This document shows positions 37,401 to 49,073 of a DNA stretch of 64,000 nucleotides, piece after piece. The notes under the pieces are model-generated. The model had not been told where the DNA came from, made no database searches, and worked only from the letters and a program-made list of their open reading frames with translations. The position numbers were made by a program, and so were the translations under genes. The DNA is from Lagopus muta (taxonomy: Eukaryota; Chordata; Aves; Galliformes; Phasianidae). The DNA is taken from assembly GCF_023343835.1 (NCBI RefSeq), contig NC_064433.1:70268032-70332031 (forward strand). The letters run 5' to 3'. Within the stretch, counting starts at the first letter, position 1; the number at the start of each line of letters is the position of its first letter.

Positions 37401-38806
37401 CCTTTAGAAATACAGCTGAGAATGCTGTTTTAAAATGCCATATTGGATAAGACACACATAAATAGCAAAAGCAAATTTTAAATGGACGTGTTTACAAATA
37501 TTGAAGCTTAATGTGAAAAACTACTCATAGAACAAGCATTCTACAGACCACACAATATAGCATTAGGAAGATATTGTGTTTAATAGATAAATCACTTTAA
37601 AAGATTCCACAGTTAGAAAGAATATACTAACAAGCAAATATATATATATATTTAGGAATCTCCTTTCTTAAGCTGTAGCAAATGTACAACTACTAACCTG
37701 GTGCAAACATCATAAAATTGTCAAGAGTTGGAAATTCAATGGGGAATAAATGTATGAAAAAAAAGAAAAATTAACTCTTAAAATTTCAGTTCCATCACAA
37801 GATTGCTTTAGGAAATACATATTTCAATTTTGAATATTTTGATGGACAACATAATTTGCCACACATAGAAATTCAATTTTAGAAGCAGTAGCATGACTGA
37901 TTTATTAAGAATGTTTTCAGCAATTGGATACGTATTGCTTTATGGCTCCAATGTTTAGTAAAGGAGCAATGATAAACTAACTGTAAGTGTAGTCATGCTC
38001 TGAAATCAAATTTGAGTCTTAGCTTCAAAATGTCCATGAACACTTAATACAGTGGTGTGGGTGACTACCGCTCACACAGTGGAAACATAGGCTGAATCCC
38101 ATCAATTCCAGTCAATTCTGAGGTTTGGATATGGACAAAGAAATGTGTAAATGCAATTCAGAAGTTTTGTATCCGCTAGCCTTTGCTTTGGTAACTTACA
38201 GTATAGTCCTATGCTTCATACGTGTGGGCTTCTCAGTTATGACACTATTTGATAAATAGATAACCTTTGTTAGTACCTCTATTATGCTGTAATTATAACA
38301 GTGATTTTTTGTTGTTGTTATTACACCTGATTTTTTTTTTGTTAACCATTTGTAAGGCGTGCGTTTGCATAGGAAAAAAACAGTTCTTTCGTTTACTAAT
38401 AATTTCATTTAGCAATAACTTCTGCATGCGTGTGAGTAGTGACCTGTCTGTGAAGCATTCAGTGTAGTAAAAGGGTTATTTGCTCAGAAAGCACATCTGC
38501 ACATAGATCCTTTCTGTGGTTTGAAGTATTTTTATAATCATGGATTCAGTTCAGCACATGGGAAGCTCCTGATAGCTAGTTCTGAAAACAAAGTAAACAA
38601 AACTAGATTACATTATAAGCTGTAGATATAGTTGGATTTTAGACTAAAAAAAAATTCTTTAATAAATCCTATTTTTCTCTCCTATGCTAACACAGCATAC
38701 AACTTTCAGAGTAGCTTTCTTTTGCCAATTATTTTACTCTTAAAACTCTGCATATTACATCAGATTTATGAAACTATTTCTTGGCACTATTCTCTTCTTA
38801 TAAGTC

Positions 38807-38846
38807 ACGTGTGTGTGTGTGTGTGTATGTGTGTGTGTGCATGTGT
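38807..38846 (+). repeat. (TG)n microsatellite
   Basis: About 40 bp of TG dinucleotides interrupted by TATG and GCATG. Potential Z-DNA-forming alternating purine-pyrimidine tract. Confidence 0.92.
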
Positions 38847-41100
38847 GCTCTTCAGTGGTTTTTAGAATTAAGGAGGTAAGAAGCAGACAGGCTGAACAGT
38901 TTTACTTTTTGTAATGACTGTAGAATAGAGATTTATTTTTTATTTTTGTTTTATAGGATAGAGATTTATTTTTGCAAAAGTACACGCTGCTTTCTAACCT
39001 CACATGAAAGACAACTTATTTGTAACAACTCTAATGTAGGAGAAGCAGCCACTGTGTTAGCACATGCTTTTATTCCGGTGGATTCCATCAGTTATAAAAC
39101 CCTTGGGTTTCTGGCAAGTGAAAGCAACAATTGCAGGCACAGTTTGTATGCCTGTGTTGCCTTTGGGTATCCTCCAGTTTTGCTTATCCTTTGAGGGTTG
39201 CAGCCCTAACCAACTAAGGGACTTCTTTAATTTTTTTATTATGGCGTTGGTAGTGAGCAGGGGAGAGAAAAGAATGGAATTGGTTATTGAGTTTTCTGTG
39301 CCACAAAAACAGAGTGAGTAGAATACTGATATACTGCAGTAATTTTGGATGAAGACAAATCCTTTGATTAGGTATGTGCAGAGTGCGGATGTTTACAGAG
39401 ATCCTATAGTTAGGGTTATTGTGAGCTCTCAGTTTCCCAGAAAGAAAGAAAGATGAAAATCATCCTTAGAAGTTTGTTGTAAGGTGTGGAAATCACAGAA
39501 TCACAGAATATATACTCTTGCTTTGAGGAGGTAGGATGCATCTGATGTTTCACCGTTACAATAAATGATGGTTTTCCTCATTGTGTCATTATGCATTTCA
39601 TAGGCATTAAGAAAAGGCAGTGAACATGACACGTATTTACTGATACTGCCAGCAGCCTACTGAGCTTCATTTTCTGCAGTCTTGCTACCCCTGCCTCAGG
39701 AGAGGCCTCATGACCGCCACTGCGGGGTTTTCCTCCTCAGCCCTGTGTTCTGTCCTCCACAGTTCCCCAGTAGAGCTGTCACAGCCTGTCGTTGTCTGCC
39801 CCTCGGGATATTATAGTTGCAATTTGCTCACACAGATGCCAGCTGATCCTAAGTTCTCTTTTTTTAACTGTTTGCATTTCCCCCCCCCAACCCAGACTCA
39901 AGTCCAAAAGGGTACAGTGTGGTTCATGAGCTGGAAGAAGGGTCTGCAAAGGCTTGCAATTGCTGGGACTTCTCTGTGCTGGATAGTAGAAGACCTAATG
40001 GCAAGTTTTAGTTCTTGTGACAGAAGAATTGTCAGGGAGTCTCATCTTCTCCATTCACCTCTTGCTATGACTAAGGCACAGCTGGAAACTTAAAGGACAA
40101 ATTCAGCTGACAAACAGAACTTGGATCCCTGCAAAGGAAACTTATTCTCCTCCTGTCAAATCTTTGAAAGATCAGAAAAAACGCTTGCTCTGATTAACTT
40201 TAGTGTACCCTCTAATATCCTCTGCTTCTGGACATGCTGAGAGTAACTTGCTCATACTGAGAAAATTAGGCCTAACCAGGCCTGAAGTAAATGAAGATTT
40301 ATGAAGATTCTAATTTTAATAGTGAAATGAAAATACTTTTCATTGTGAAAAGTCTTAATCATTGTTTCTGTACATGTGGGCTTCAGCATAAGAATGTGTT
40401 GTGCAGTTAAGTATGGATTTATTCATCTCAGCATTATTTCATCAGTCTATTACATTAGGAAACTCTAAGCATTTGATTTCATTCAATTCAGATGCTCTAA
40501 AAACTGAATACTGGTTTTAGTCTTCAGTTTTTAAGAATAGCTATGTCAAAAACTGAATTATATTTACAGAGCATCAGTGTCAACTTTAATCTGTCTAAAA
40601 CCTAAACCTGGGCAGTCTTTTTCATTGTATTTTAGTATTTGGTGCATGTGAATTTGGCACAGCTGCATAATGAAATGGGTACTCCACATAATACTGCATT
40701 AAGTGTATTTAATTATGTTGTAGAAATAATCACAGCACTATTTGATCATCCTCTTTTATTTCTGCTGCATACACTAGAAGTTTAAGGATATTTCTTGTGC
40801 AGACAAAGATCATTAATGCCAAAGTTCTTTTGAGGAACTGATGAGGAGAACTGTCTCCTTGTGATTGCCAGTGTGAGGCCTGCACTTGTTAGTCTATGTT
40901 TTAGCCAATTTCAATTCAAAGGCAGTTGTAGTAATAGTTAAATCTGAAAAATGACATGTCAAATTACCTTGCCATAGTAAAGGTCACCAAAGGGAGCCCA
41001 AATTTGCCCCATGTTAGAAATATCTTCCCTGTTAATTTTACTGCTCTGTGGTATTTCACAGCGAAATTCCTGATCTAATAAGGAGTTATTCTCTGTAGTT

Positions 41101-41137
41101 AAAAAAAAAAGAGAAAGAAAAAAGAAAAAAAAAAGTA
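41101..41137 (+). repeat. A-rich homopurine tract
   Basis: About 37 bp of A runs interrupted only by G. It reads as poly-Phe/Leu in one minus-strand frame, which is an artefact. Confidence 0.85.
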
Positions 41138-44100
41138 AATGCAATGAGTTTTAGTTTTTATTGTGAAGATGGCCCTCCTATCCTAGTTCACTGTTTTGTG
41201 AGACACGGCATTCAGTTCTGAATGTGTGTAAGAGCTGGCAGCTGCTGTGGGATGGATGGGATGGTGTGCAGCAGGTCACTGGGCAAGGCCTGGAGGAGAA
41301 CCAGAGTGGAAAACCAGGGAGGTCTGTAGCAGCATGCTCCACCCCCCCCTCCCTCCCCATCCTTCCTGTTGTCATTGTGTTTGTATGAACTACTTTACCT
41401 TCCATCTGGCCTGTGAGAAGGTGCGCGACAGACTGAAATTGAGTAGGTAAATACATGGTATAGAACTAGGCTAAAAAGTCACTGAAGGCACTGCCATGAA
41501 AGATTTGCTTCTTATAAAAAGGAGGATTTGCACTAGTTGCCTTTATCAGACTTGTATTTGCCAGACATTAAACTGAGTTAGGTATTGTATATAGTTCTTC
41601 TGGGATTTTGTTTGACATAACCAAAGGATTTTCACTTTGCAGGGAATGTTGGCCTGGAGCGTGGCCAGTTCTGACCGCTTTGTGTAAATTTTGGGTGTCT
41701 GGGAAAGGGAAGATGCAATGCTTGGTTGGGGCTCCTTCTGGCAGGCCTCGCGAGGAGTACTTTTCTTCCCTTGGTGGGGTTTGAGTGCTGCTCACAGAGG
41801 GAAAGCTCTACCTATTCTTTTTCTTGTAATTTGCAGGAGCTATCAAAATAATAATTAAAGATGTTAAAGATCAGTAACATGCTGTGATTACTTTAACGAC
41901 AGTGATTCTAATTCTGCAGCCATCTTCTTTTTTTCTGTGTGTGCATGCATTACTAGAAAATGTTAAGTTGCACGAGACAGAGATGAAGTAATTATTTCAG
42001 CATTTTCTAATGCTTCACCTAAAAATGTATACTTCTCAATAAAGTGAAAAGCTACTAAAAAATAAGGCTGAATAAAATTTTATCTTTTCTGAAGAACATG
42101 GAGTTTTATATACAGATTACATAAGTTTCCAGTATATGTCTGTGTCAGTGCATGCCACAGATTCATTGTGTTACTGTCCTGTCTACCAATACGGTGATAC
42201 CATCTGATACACTGGTTTTTAGGCAATTTTTTTTTTCATTAATTCAATTATTTCATGGCTTTTTCTAACATCCAAAATTTTCTGTTACTTCAGAACAACA
42301 GAAATGTAACAGAAATCAACACGTATCACAAACTTGTTTTATTACCTAAATAAAGAAGCACAGTAGTTGCGGTATTCAGTCTCAGATCAGTGGCACACTT
42401 TTAAGATCCGATAATTTGGTGGAATAGAAACAGGGTATTTTATTCCTCAAGTGGCACTCGCTTGAGTGCAAATTATGGCTGCAAGCCTTTAATAGTCTCC
42501 AGATATCAGTCTTTGGAAAACTGTGGCATTCCATTGCGTAAGAAACATTTAGAATATTTTTAAGGAGTTTAACAAATTCCAGATCTCTGATCTTTGCACA
42601 GCAAAACTTCTGCTAATGAAAGTAACTGATTTTAAAACACCAGAGCTAAAGCAGTGCCCAGTAAAAATGTGGAATGCCTAAGTATAGTCTTAAAATACTG
42701 GTGGTTTTTTTCAGCATATTATGGAGACATGGTTTTGTGTTTGTATCAGCATTTCTGTCAGCATCGCATGACTCACTTAAGAAGATCCATATCCGTATGG
42801 ATATCCATATCATATCCATAAACTTGGCTATATCACAACTATCTTATGTTTAAATATAAGTGCTTAAATATATGCTTAAATATCCAGAAGGTAATTCCGT
42901 ATGTATAACTCCCACAGACAGTCAGAGAAAGCCACTTGCTCAGTGCTGCCAGTTGCACACCTGAAATTCTTGTTTGAGGTCCTCCTTTCCTGATGTCTGC
43001 AGGGGAAGACTGTGAAGATCGTGTGATGATGTTTCTGCAAGGAAGTTTTTTGTCTGACTCTCCAGCATAGCATTTTAATCTGACGCAGTTTCTGGTTGCA
43101 GGGAAATGCTGTATGATCACACCTCATCAGCTGGGGATAGACACTATCGCACTTCACTCCAGTGTGTCAGATGTCCAAACATTTGTCTGAGTAATATTGT
43201 TAAAAATTCTATTGTCATCGTGGTTTATTCGCTTCTTGAAAGGATTTTAAAACAGAAAAATTAATTCACTTACTCACTTCCAACACATTCTCTGAAAGCT
43301 TCTGCATAGCTGTTGGCTACAATCTTTGCATAAAATAATAATTGGTGGATTTCAGGCAAAATCACCAGGACTGTATTGTAAATATTTCTATTATAAATCT
43401 TTATGGATTTATAAAGGTAATCTTGATAGAAGTAGACTATGCTTATGCCTTTGGAGCCTTCTAAATGCAGAAGATGCTGTAGTATGTCATTTTGTAAACA
43501 GTGCATACACAAATACTCTTTGGGACTCAAAAACTGGGAAATCAACCTACAGAATGAAAAGTTGTAAATACACAGCATGCTTTTAGCCTTCTGATGTGCC
43601 TTCAAACGTCTGTATCTTAGTTAATTTCTGCCTTCCAACTAGTAGTTGGCTGGGAGAGTATTCTGAGATTTGGGTCTCTTCTGAGAGAATGCTTGATGGC
43701 TCCTCTCCGGCAGGCTGCTCTGCAAAAGCTCTAAGTGAATCCAGTGTGCAGTTCACCATCCTTCAGCATGTTTGAGTTCAGCTTAGCAAAGGAAAAGTGG
43801 GAAACAAGTCAAAAATGACATAACTGCAGAGAGATCTCCCCTGGTTCAGTCTCCAAGGAAGTTAATGAAACCTGAGGTTTGCAGAGTTTTTCTAAGCTAA
43901 ACAAAAATTATAGTTCTACTGATTGTTTTGCAGAGATTAGGGCCTTCTCTGGTAAACTTACGCTGATAAACACTGTAGATAGGTTGTAGCCAAGACAAGA
44001 AATAGCAAGTAAATGTAATGGGTAACAGTATTTGAACAGAATAACCATTGTACCAGTGGAAATTGCTCTTAATTCCATAGTTTTTGATGCATCATTTTGT

Positions 44101-47100
44101 AGAGTTTTGAGGCATAATTTGGTTTTCACGGAGACCGTCCATAACATGGAAAATGCCATATGTTTCAAAAGCTATTTTTGTCCGTTTGTAAATGATAATA
44201 TTCAGCCCTCCAGAGCTAAGGAAACAGTCTGGTGTATGGAGGAAAACACTGTACTGCATTTTCCTTTCTAAATAATAGATGAACCTTTACAGATGACAGC
44301 GCCTCCCATTAGTAGACTAATGAGAGTTGCGTGGGTTTTCTCTCAAATAAAGCATATATAGTTGCTTCTGCTCATCCCAAGCAAACTCAATTGCTCTAAT
44401 TACTGTTGCAAATCTCTACACTGATATCACTTGACATCATACAAACAGCAGAAGAGGGCAACATGTGCCCAACTGTGTTGAAAGTGCTGTATGTCCTCGT
44501 CTCATGAGTTTTACTTAGATTTTGTAAAGACCAGGTTTCATATTTTGAGTGAGCACTCTTTCATTATCTGCATCTGTTTAGCTCTGCTCCACCATTCCCC
44601 TCCCACTGTCCACTCTGTACCTTACACCTCTGGAATTAAACTAAGACCCAAGGTTAGTGATACAACTTGATTTCCATATTTGCACTTCTTGTCTACAGAG
44701 CTTGTTTTAAACATAGTACTATAGCATTTTTTGCATGCTTATGTATAAGTCTCTCCTTCTTCACTTTGCTGATACAAAATCTTTGAGTCTGCAAGACCAC
44801 ACAGCCCTTCCTCACATTCCTAATTCAGTCCTGTCATCATTAATTAGGCCTTATCCTTGGTATTTACTATACTGGGCATGAAAGAATAGGAATGAAAACA
44901 GCTGCAGTAACAGACAAATAAATACAATAAATTGAATCTGTGTTTAAGTGTAAACTCAACTGGACAGGTATTGCTAAATCAGAGCAAAGGCAGTTGTACC
45001 CTTCTGTTTGGTTATGCCCATTGGTACTAAATGGCACTGAATGACCATCCCCTGATTTCACAGACATAATTACTGATAATCTATGGGCAATATATTTTAA
45101 TTTGCACAATCACCATACTTTTTACTCAGCTTTTTTTCTCCTGTTTTCAACCTAACATTGCACTCCTCATGCTTCTGTGTGCAATTGTTGGTGCTGCCTG
45201 GGACCAATTATTAATATCCTCAAATCATTGCTCTTGTTCCTAGCCTTTCTCAGCATTATGTTCCTCCTCATTAGTATCTACATTAATGCTGCAAGTTTTC
45301 CAAAGCAGACCCTCTCGCAACAGTACCCTAAAATGAAGTTGAGATCTGAACTTACTTCCACAGCACTAATTAGTGTCAATAGAGAATTCTGCAGAGCAGG
45401 TAGTAGTCAAGTATTGCCACCTAAACTTTTTTTTTTTTTTCTTTTCCAAAAAGTGACCAGAAGTTGAAAAGATCTATACTGTACTGCACTTTGCAATTCT
45501 CTCTTTTGTATCTTGACCATTATCTTAGTCTTTTTCCTTTTAAGTGGCACAATCTCAGAATGTTTAACCTGTAATCTGTACACTGTATTTGTACAGATAA
45601 CAACGGCAGATACACATGTATCTGTACAACTGTATTTTCATCCAGCCATCCCTTTCTTTGGCACTTGGCCCGTGTAAGTGTCCTAATATTCTTCACTGAG
45701 CTTGAAGCCAGGTATTAGCCAGAGATCACAAACACAGGAGCATGAGCTTGCACTTCTTAACCACATATTCTGCTATTCCATGCCAAATGACTAAACATAG
45801 AGATATCTTCAGCCCAGGATCTTTCTCAAGCAAGAAGACTGGATCGCATGTAGGCTGTCCTCACAAAGGTACTGGCCTCCTAACTCTCTGTGTACAGCCA
45901 AAGTTCAGAGCTGACATGAAACAATCTTATTGCAGTTGAATTATAGGGTGTGCACCAGCCAAGGCATCTCCTTTGAAGTCTGGAAAGAGAGCAGTGGGGA
46001 AGCTGCTTTCTGCAGCTTACTTCATATAGACAAAGACTCTATTTTGTCATTTTAGTAGCATTTCTCAGTAAAGCCAAACAAATGCTGCACTTGGTGAAAT
46101 CTTGAGTCGTCACAATCAGATGGAGCAAGTCTTTGGCCTGGAATAGGGAATCAGGCATGTAGTCCTGTGGCATTCATATACTGGTGTATGCTTGCATTGT
46201 GTCCTGATACCTTCAGTATCCTGAGCTTTGGGAGATAAACGTACCTTGCAGTGTCCTCCCAGGTTGGCAGCTTCAGGGAGACTACTTGAGCTGTGGGACA
46301 TGAGGAATCCTCACCCATCTCTTTCAGCAGCTTCCATACCCTGAAAGGAGCAATTTCTCAGGTGGTGCTCAAGCTGTTTAGCTCAGTTCAGGTGAAAGAG
46401 AACATCTCAAGAAACATCCATCCACCATATGATACCTAGTGCCAGTGAGAGAAAAATCCTGTGAAAGCTTGTGGTAGAAGAGGAAGTTCCATGAGTAATG
46501 CATTCATTATTCACACGAGGTTTTTCATGTACTTCAGTGGGGAGGCTGCTGGGGGGGGGGATGTTTTAGAGTAATTTATTATTTTAAATTTATTTTGCCT
46601 GTTTTTCCCTGTGTATAAGTTTCCACCTTTTTGTAATAAAGCACATACGTAGAGCAGATCAGATGAAAAATATGATTATACTGTTGTAATGTCTAAAATA
46701 TGCTTATTCAGCTAAACATATTTTGAAATATTGGCCAAAAGTGGCCTGCTAAGTTCAGGCTGGAAGCAGTTTACATAGTTTCTGAGACTATTTCCTCTAC
46801 TATTCTATATATCAAGAGCTCATTGTGTAGCAGCAACTAGTATTTTTCTACCTCTAAACAGTTCTCAAGAAAAAAAGCCATTGTTTCAAAGGAACATGAA
46901 CTTGTTCCCCAGCTACACATAAAAAGAATAACTACAAGCAAAAACTAGATTGTTTTTCTGTAAACAAAACTCAAACATATGCTGATCTTTCTTTCCTTTA
47001 AGATTTTCTATGCAAGAAGTGCTCAACTTAAAAAATGCAAGCGCCAAACTGAAGTACCTCGCTCTTGTTATGTTATTATCAGTGTAAAAGAAGAAGTACT

Positions 47101-47227
47101 CAAAAGGCTTCTATCTTTCAAACTTCTTACTGTGGAGTAAAAAAACACATTTTGAGATATTTTTATTAACATCATCATGCATTAAAATGGAATTTGAGAA
47201 GAAGTTTCCAGAGTAACAAACATTTAA

Positions 47228-47266
47228 AGAAAGAAAAAAAAAAAGGAAAAAAAAAAGGAAAAAGTT
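47228..47266 (+). repeat. A-rich homopurine tract
   Basis: Runs of 10-11 A separated by GG or G over about 40 bp. Low complexity, no gene. Confidence 0.85.
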
Positions 47267-48508
47267 TAATCTATTCAGCCAATGAGGTGGTGAAGTCGGT
47301 GTTTTTCAAATTAATACTTCATTGTTTGCAGCTGCTGACTACTTAGACCTACACAAAAATACCTTTGAAGTCTCATTTGTGCAAGTGAGATTTCAAATTG
47401 ATTGTTACTGATCAGTAAGGCTGCCGTTTCTACTTACTCTGTAAAAAGTGCCATTGCCCTGAAGGCTTAGAGCATCCTTACCGTTGTTTGACACGTGATC
47501 GGGCCCAGTTACTCTCCCTGTACACTGCTGCAATGTAGATGCTCAGTAATTCTGAAACCTTCATGCTGCACAGTATGCTCCAGTGTCCTTTAAATGATGA
47601 AGGAGGAATCTTATTTTAATGTTTAAATGGGGAGTGGTGGAGTATCTTAAGTGAACAGACAGTTCTGGATATAAAAGCTTTGACTTATTTTTTAAAATAA
47701 TTGCCCTGGCCTTTCCTAAATGATTGCAATTTTCTGTTCATTTTCTGCTAATTGCGTGTGCAGACAGATTCAGGCAAAACATCTGTGGTGGCTCTAAATA
47801 GGAGAATTTCTTACAAAGCATTCAAGTTCCAGATGAGTTTTGTCCTGTCGTAACCCCTTCCAGTCTGAGATCTGTATCCCTGTTGGTATCTTTTTGCAGA
47901 ACCAACTCGCCGTTTCAGAGGTTCTGCCCATATCACAAATGGGTATACTCACAAATGTGAGTATATGAAACCTGTTGTGCTTCCTGCTGTGAAGTACACC
48001 CGCTGCTCCTAAGAGCCGGATGCAAAGCACCGTCTTTTATTATTTCTGCTTTATGAAAGAAAAAAACAAATCTCTCCTATTTTCTAGCTTTAAATCTTGA
48101 TATTATGCAGTTGGAAAGTGTGGAAGACTTTCTGAGGTTATGCTGTGCTGTGGCTGGCGCATTGCCTGACTGCCTTGTGAAAGATCCATAATTTTCCATT
48201 CGCTGAGATTTCATAGTAAAAAAATTCTATGTTGGTGTCGGTAGAATAGCAGTATTGGGATGAAAAATATTACGTCTTAAAATAGTGAAGCGGAAAAGTG
48301 AAAGAAAATCCAGAAAAGCCAACAAAGTATGAATCATTCAATAAAATGAGTTCTAATGTTAAAGAGTATTATGATGGTCTTTGATGTTTGTTTGTTTTTT
48401 TATCACCAGTTAGCTTCTGTACATAAATTCAGTAAGTTCAGCTCCTGGAAGCAGCTTTTGATTTGCTAGATTTATATCTACATGGGAGAACTTTAGTCGC
48501 AATATTTA

Positions 48509-49073
48509 AATTGCTCTGAAAGTAATGCCTCCTATTTATTTCTATGGAAACTACAGCAGATACAAAGAACACAATAGGACTATATGACAGAGCACATTCT
48601 CTGCTACAGAACACTAGTTTTCAGTGTAGACACCACCATTAGCTATGCATTTTTACCAGTAACAAATAAGAACCTGCATGCCGTGCTAAATATCTGCATG
48701 GCTGTATGGAACGTGGTTTTGTCTTTCGCAATGCTGTCACCACTGCTGAAACTCCCCCACCACCCACCGCCTCACACTGCTCACACCCACTGTCTGGTCT
48801 CCACAAATGTCCAGTGGGCATTGACGAATGTTGGTAGGTGCCATTTTTTCTGTATGGAGGAATTCAGTGACGCACCTTTGCTTCATGTGCACTTCCACAT
48901 CAGACACCATTTTGTCAGACTGCTCCTCTGCTGCCATCTGTCACACAGCAACAAAATGTAAGGGAATACTGGTGGGAAGGTTCAGACTCTACTGCCATGC
49001 CACCAACATCCACCTATGATTTTGTGAACAAGTGCATAATCAAAGAGGAGGCACTGCCATCACAGCAGCCCTT
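48509..49073 (-). mobile_element. Internally deleted mariner-type DNA transposon, copy 2
   Basis: A ~565-bp relative of the copy at 24.24 kb, in the same orientation. The left end has TTGCTCTGAAAGTAATGCCT; the right end, read in reverse from 49,073, has GGGCTGCTGTGATGGCAGTG then CCTCCTC, so the ends form degenerate inverted repeats. Compared with copy 1 it lacks about 140 bp in the middle, including the segment that encodes the KVCTKWV linker. The two copies therefore carry different deletion breakpoints within one family. Confidence 0.87.
48614..48937 (-). pseudogene. Mariner transposase remnant, copy 2
   Basis: Starts at 48,937 with MAAEEQSDKMVSDVEVHMKQ, continues in frame through LHTEKMAPTNIRQCPLDICG and DQTVGVSSVRRWVV, the helix-turn-helix DNA-binding part, to about 48,737. 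The deletion then joins it to the extreme C-terminus: KCIANGGVYTEN followed by TAG at 48,614-48,616, matching the NDDDYIEK-type ending of copy 1. The catalytic domain is absent. The N-terminal 60-odd codons are intact, better preserved than in copy 1, but the element could move only if an intact enzyme were supplied elsewhere. Confidence 0.78.

Larger units (their letters stand above)
37401..48508. other. AT-rich non-coding DNA
   Basis: Eleven kilobases without a recognisable gene or sizeable transposon. Simple repeats are a (TG)n tract at 38,807-38,846, an A-rich tract at 41,101-41,137, a G run at 46,550-46,560 and an A/G tract at 47,228-47,266. A small hairpin with CATATCC repeats lies at 42,785-42,830. 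The stretches at 47,270-47,440 and 47,640-47,770 are repeat-free and TAAT-rich and could be regulatory, but I have no direct support for that. Confidence 0.5.

Noticed and set aside
39491..39510. Possible CR1 tail (AATCACAGAATCACAGAAT)
   Set aside because: Only two tail-like units with no adjacent CR1 body; could be a minimal CR1 remnant but too short to support.
39710..40093. 127-codon plus-strand frame
   Set aside because: No domain, crosses a C-rich low-complexity run, no splice support.
45177..45467. Hydrophobic 96-codon frame that looks like a small membrane protein
   Set aside because: Hydrophobicity comes from T-rich codons and the frame runs through a poly-T tract; no supporting context.
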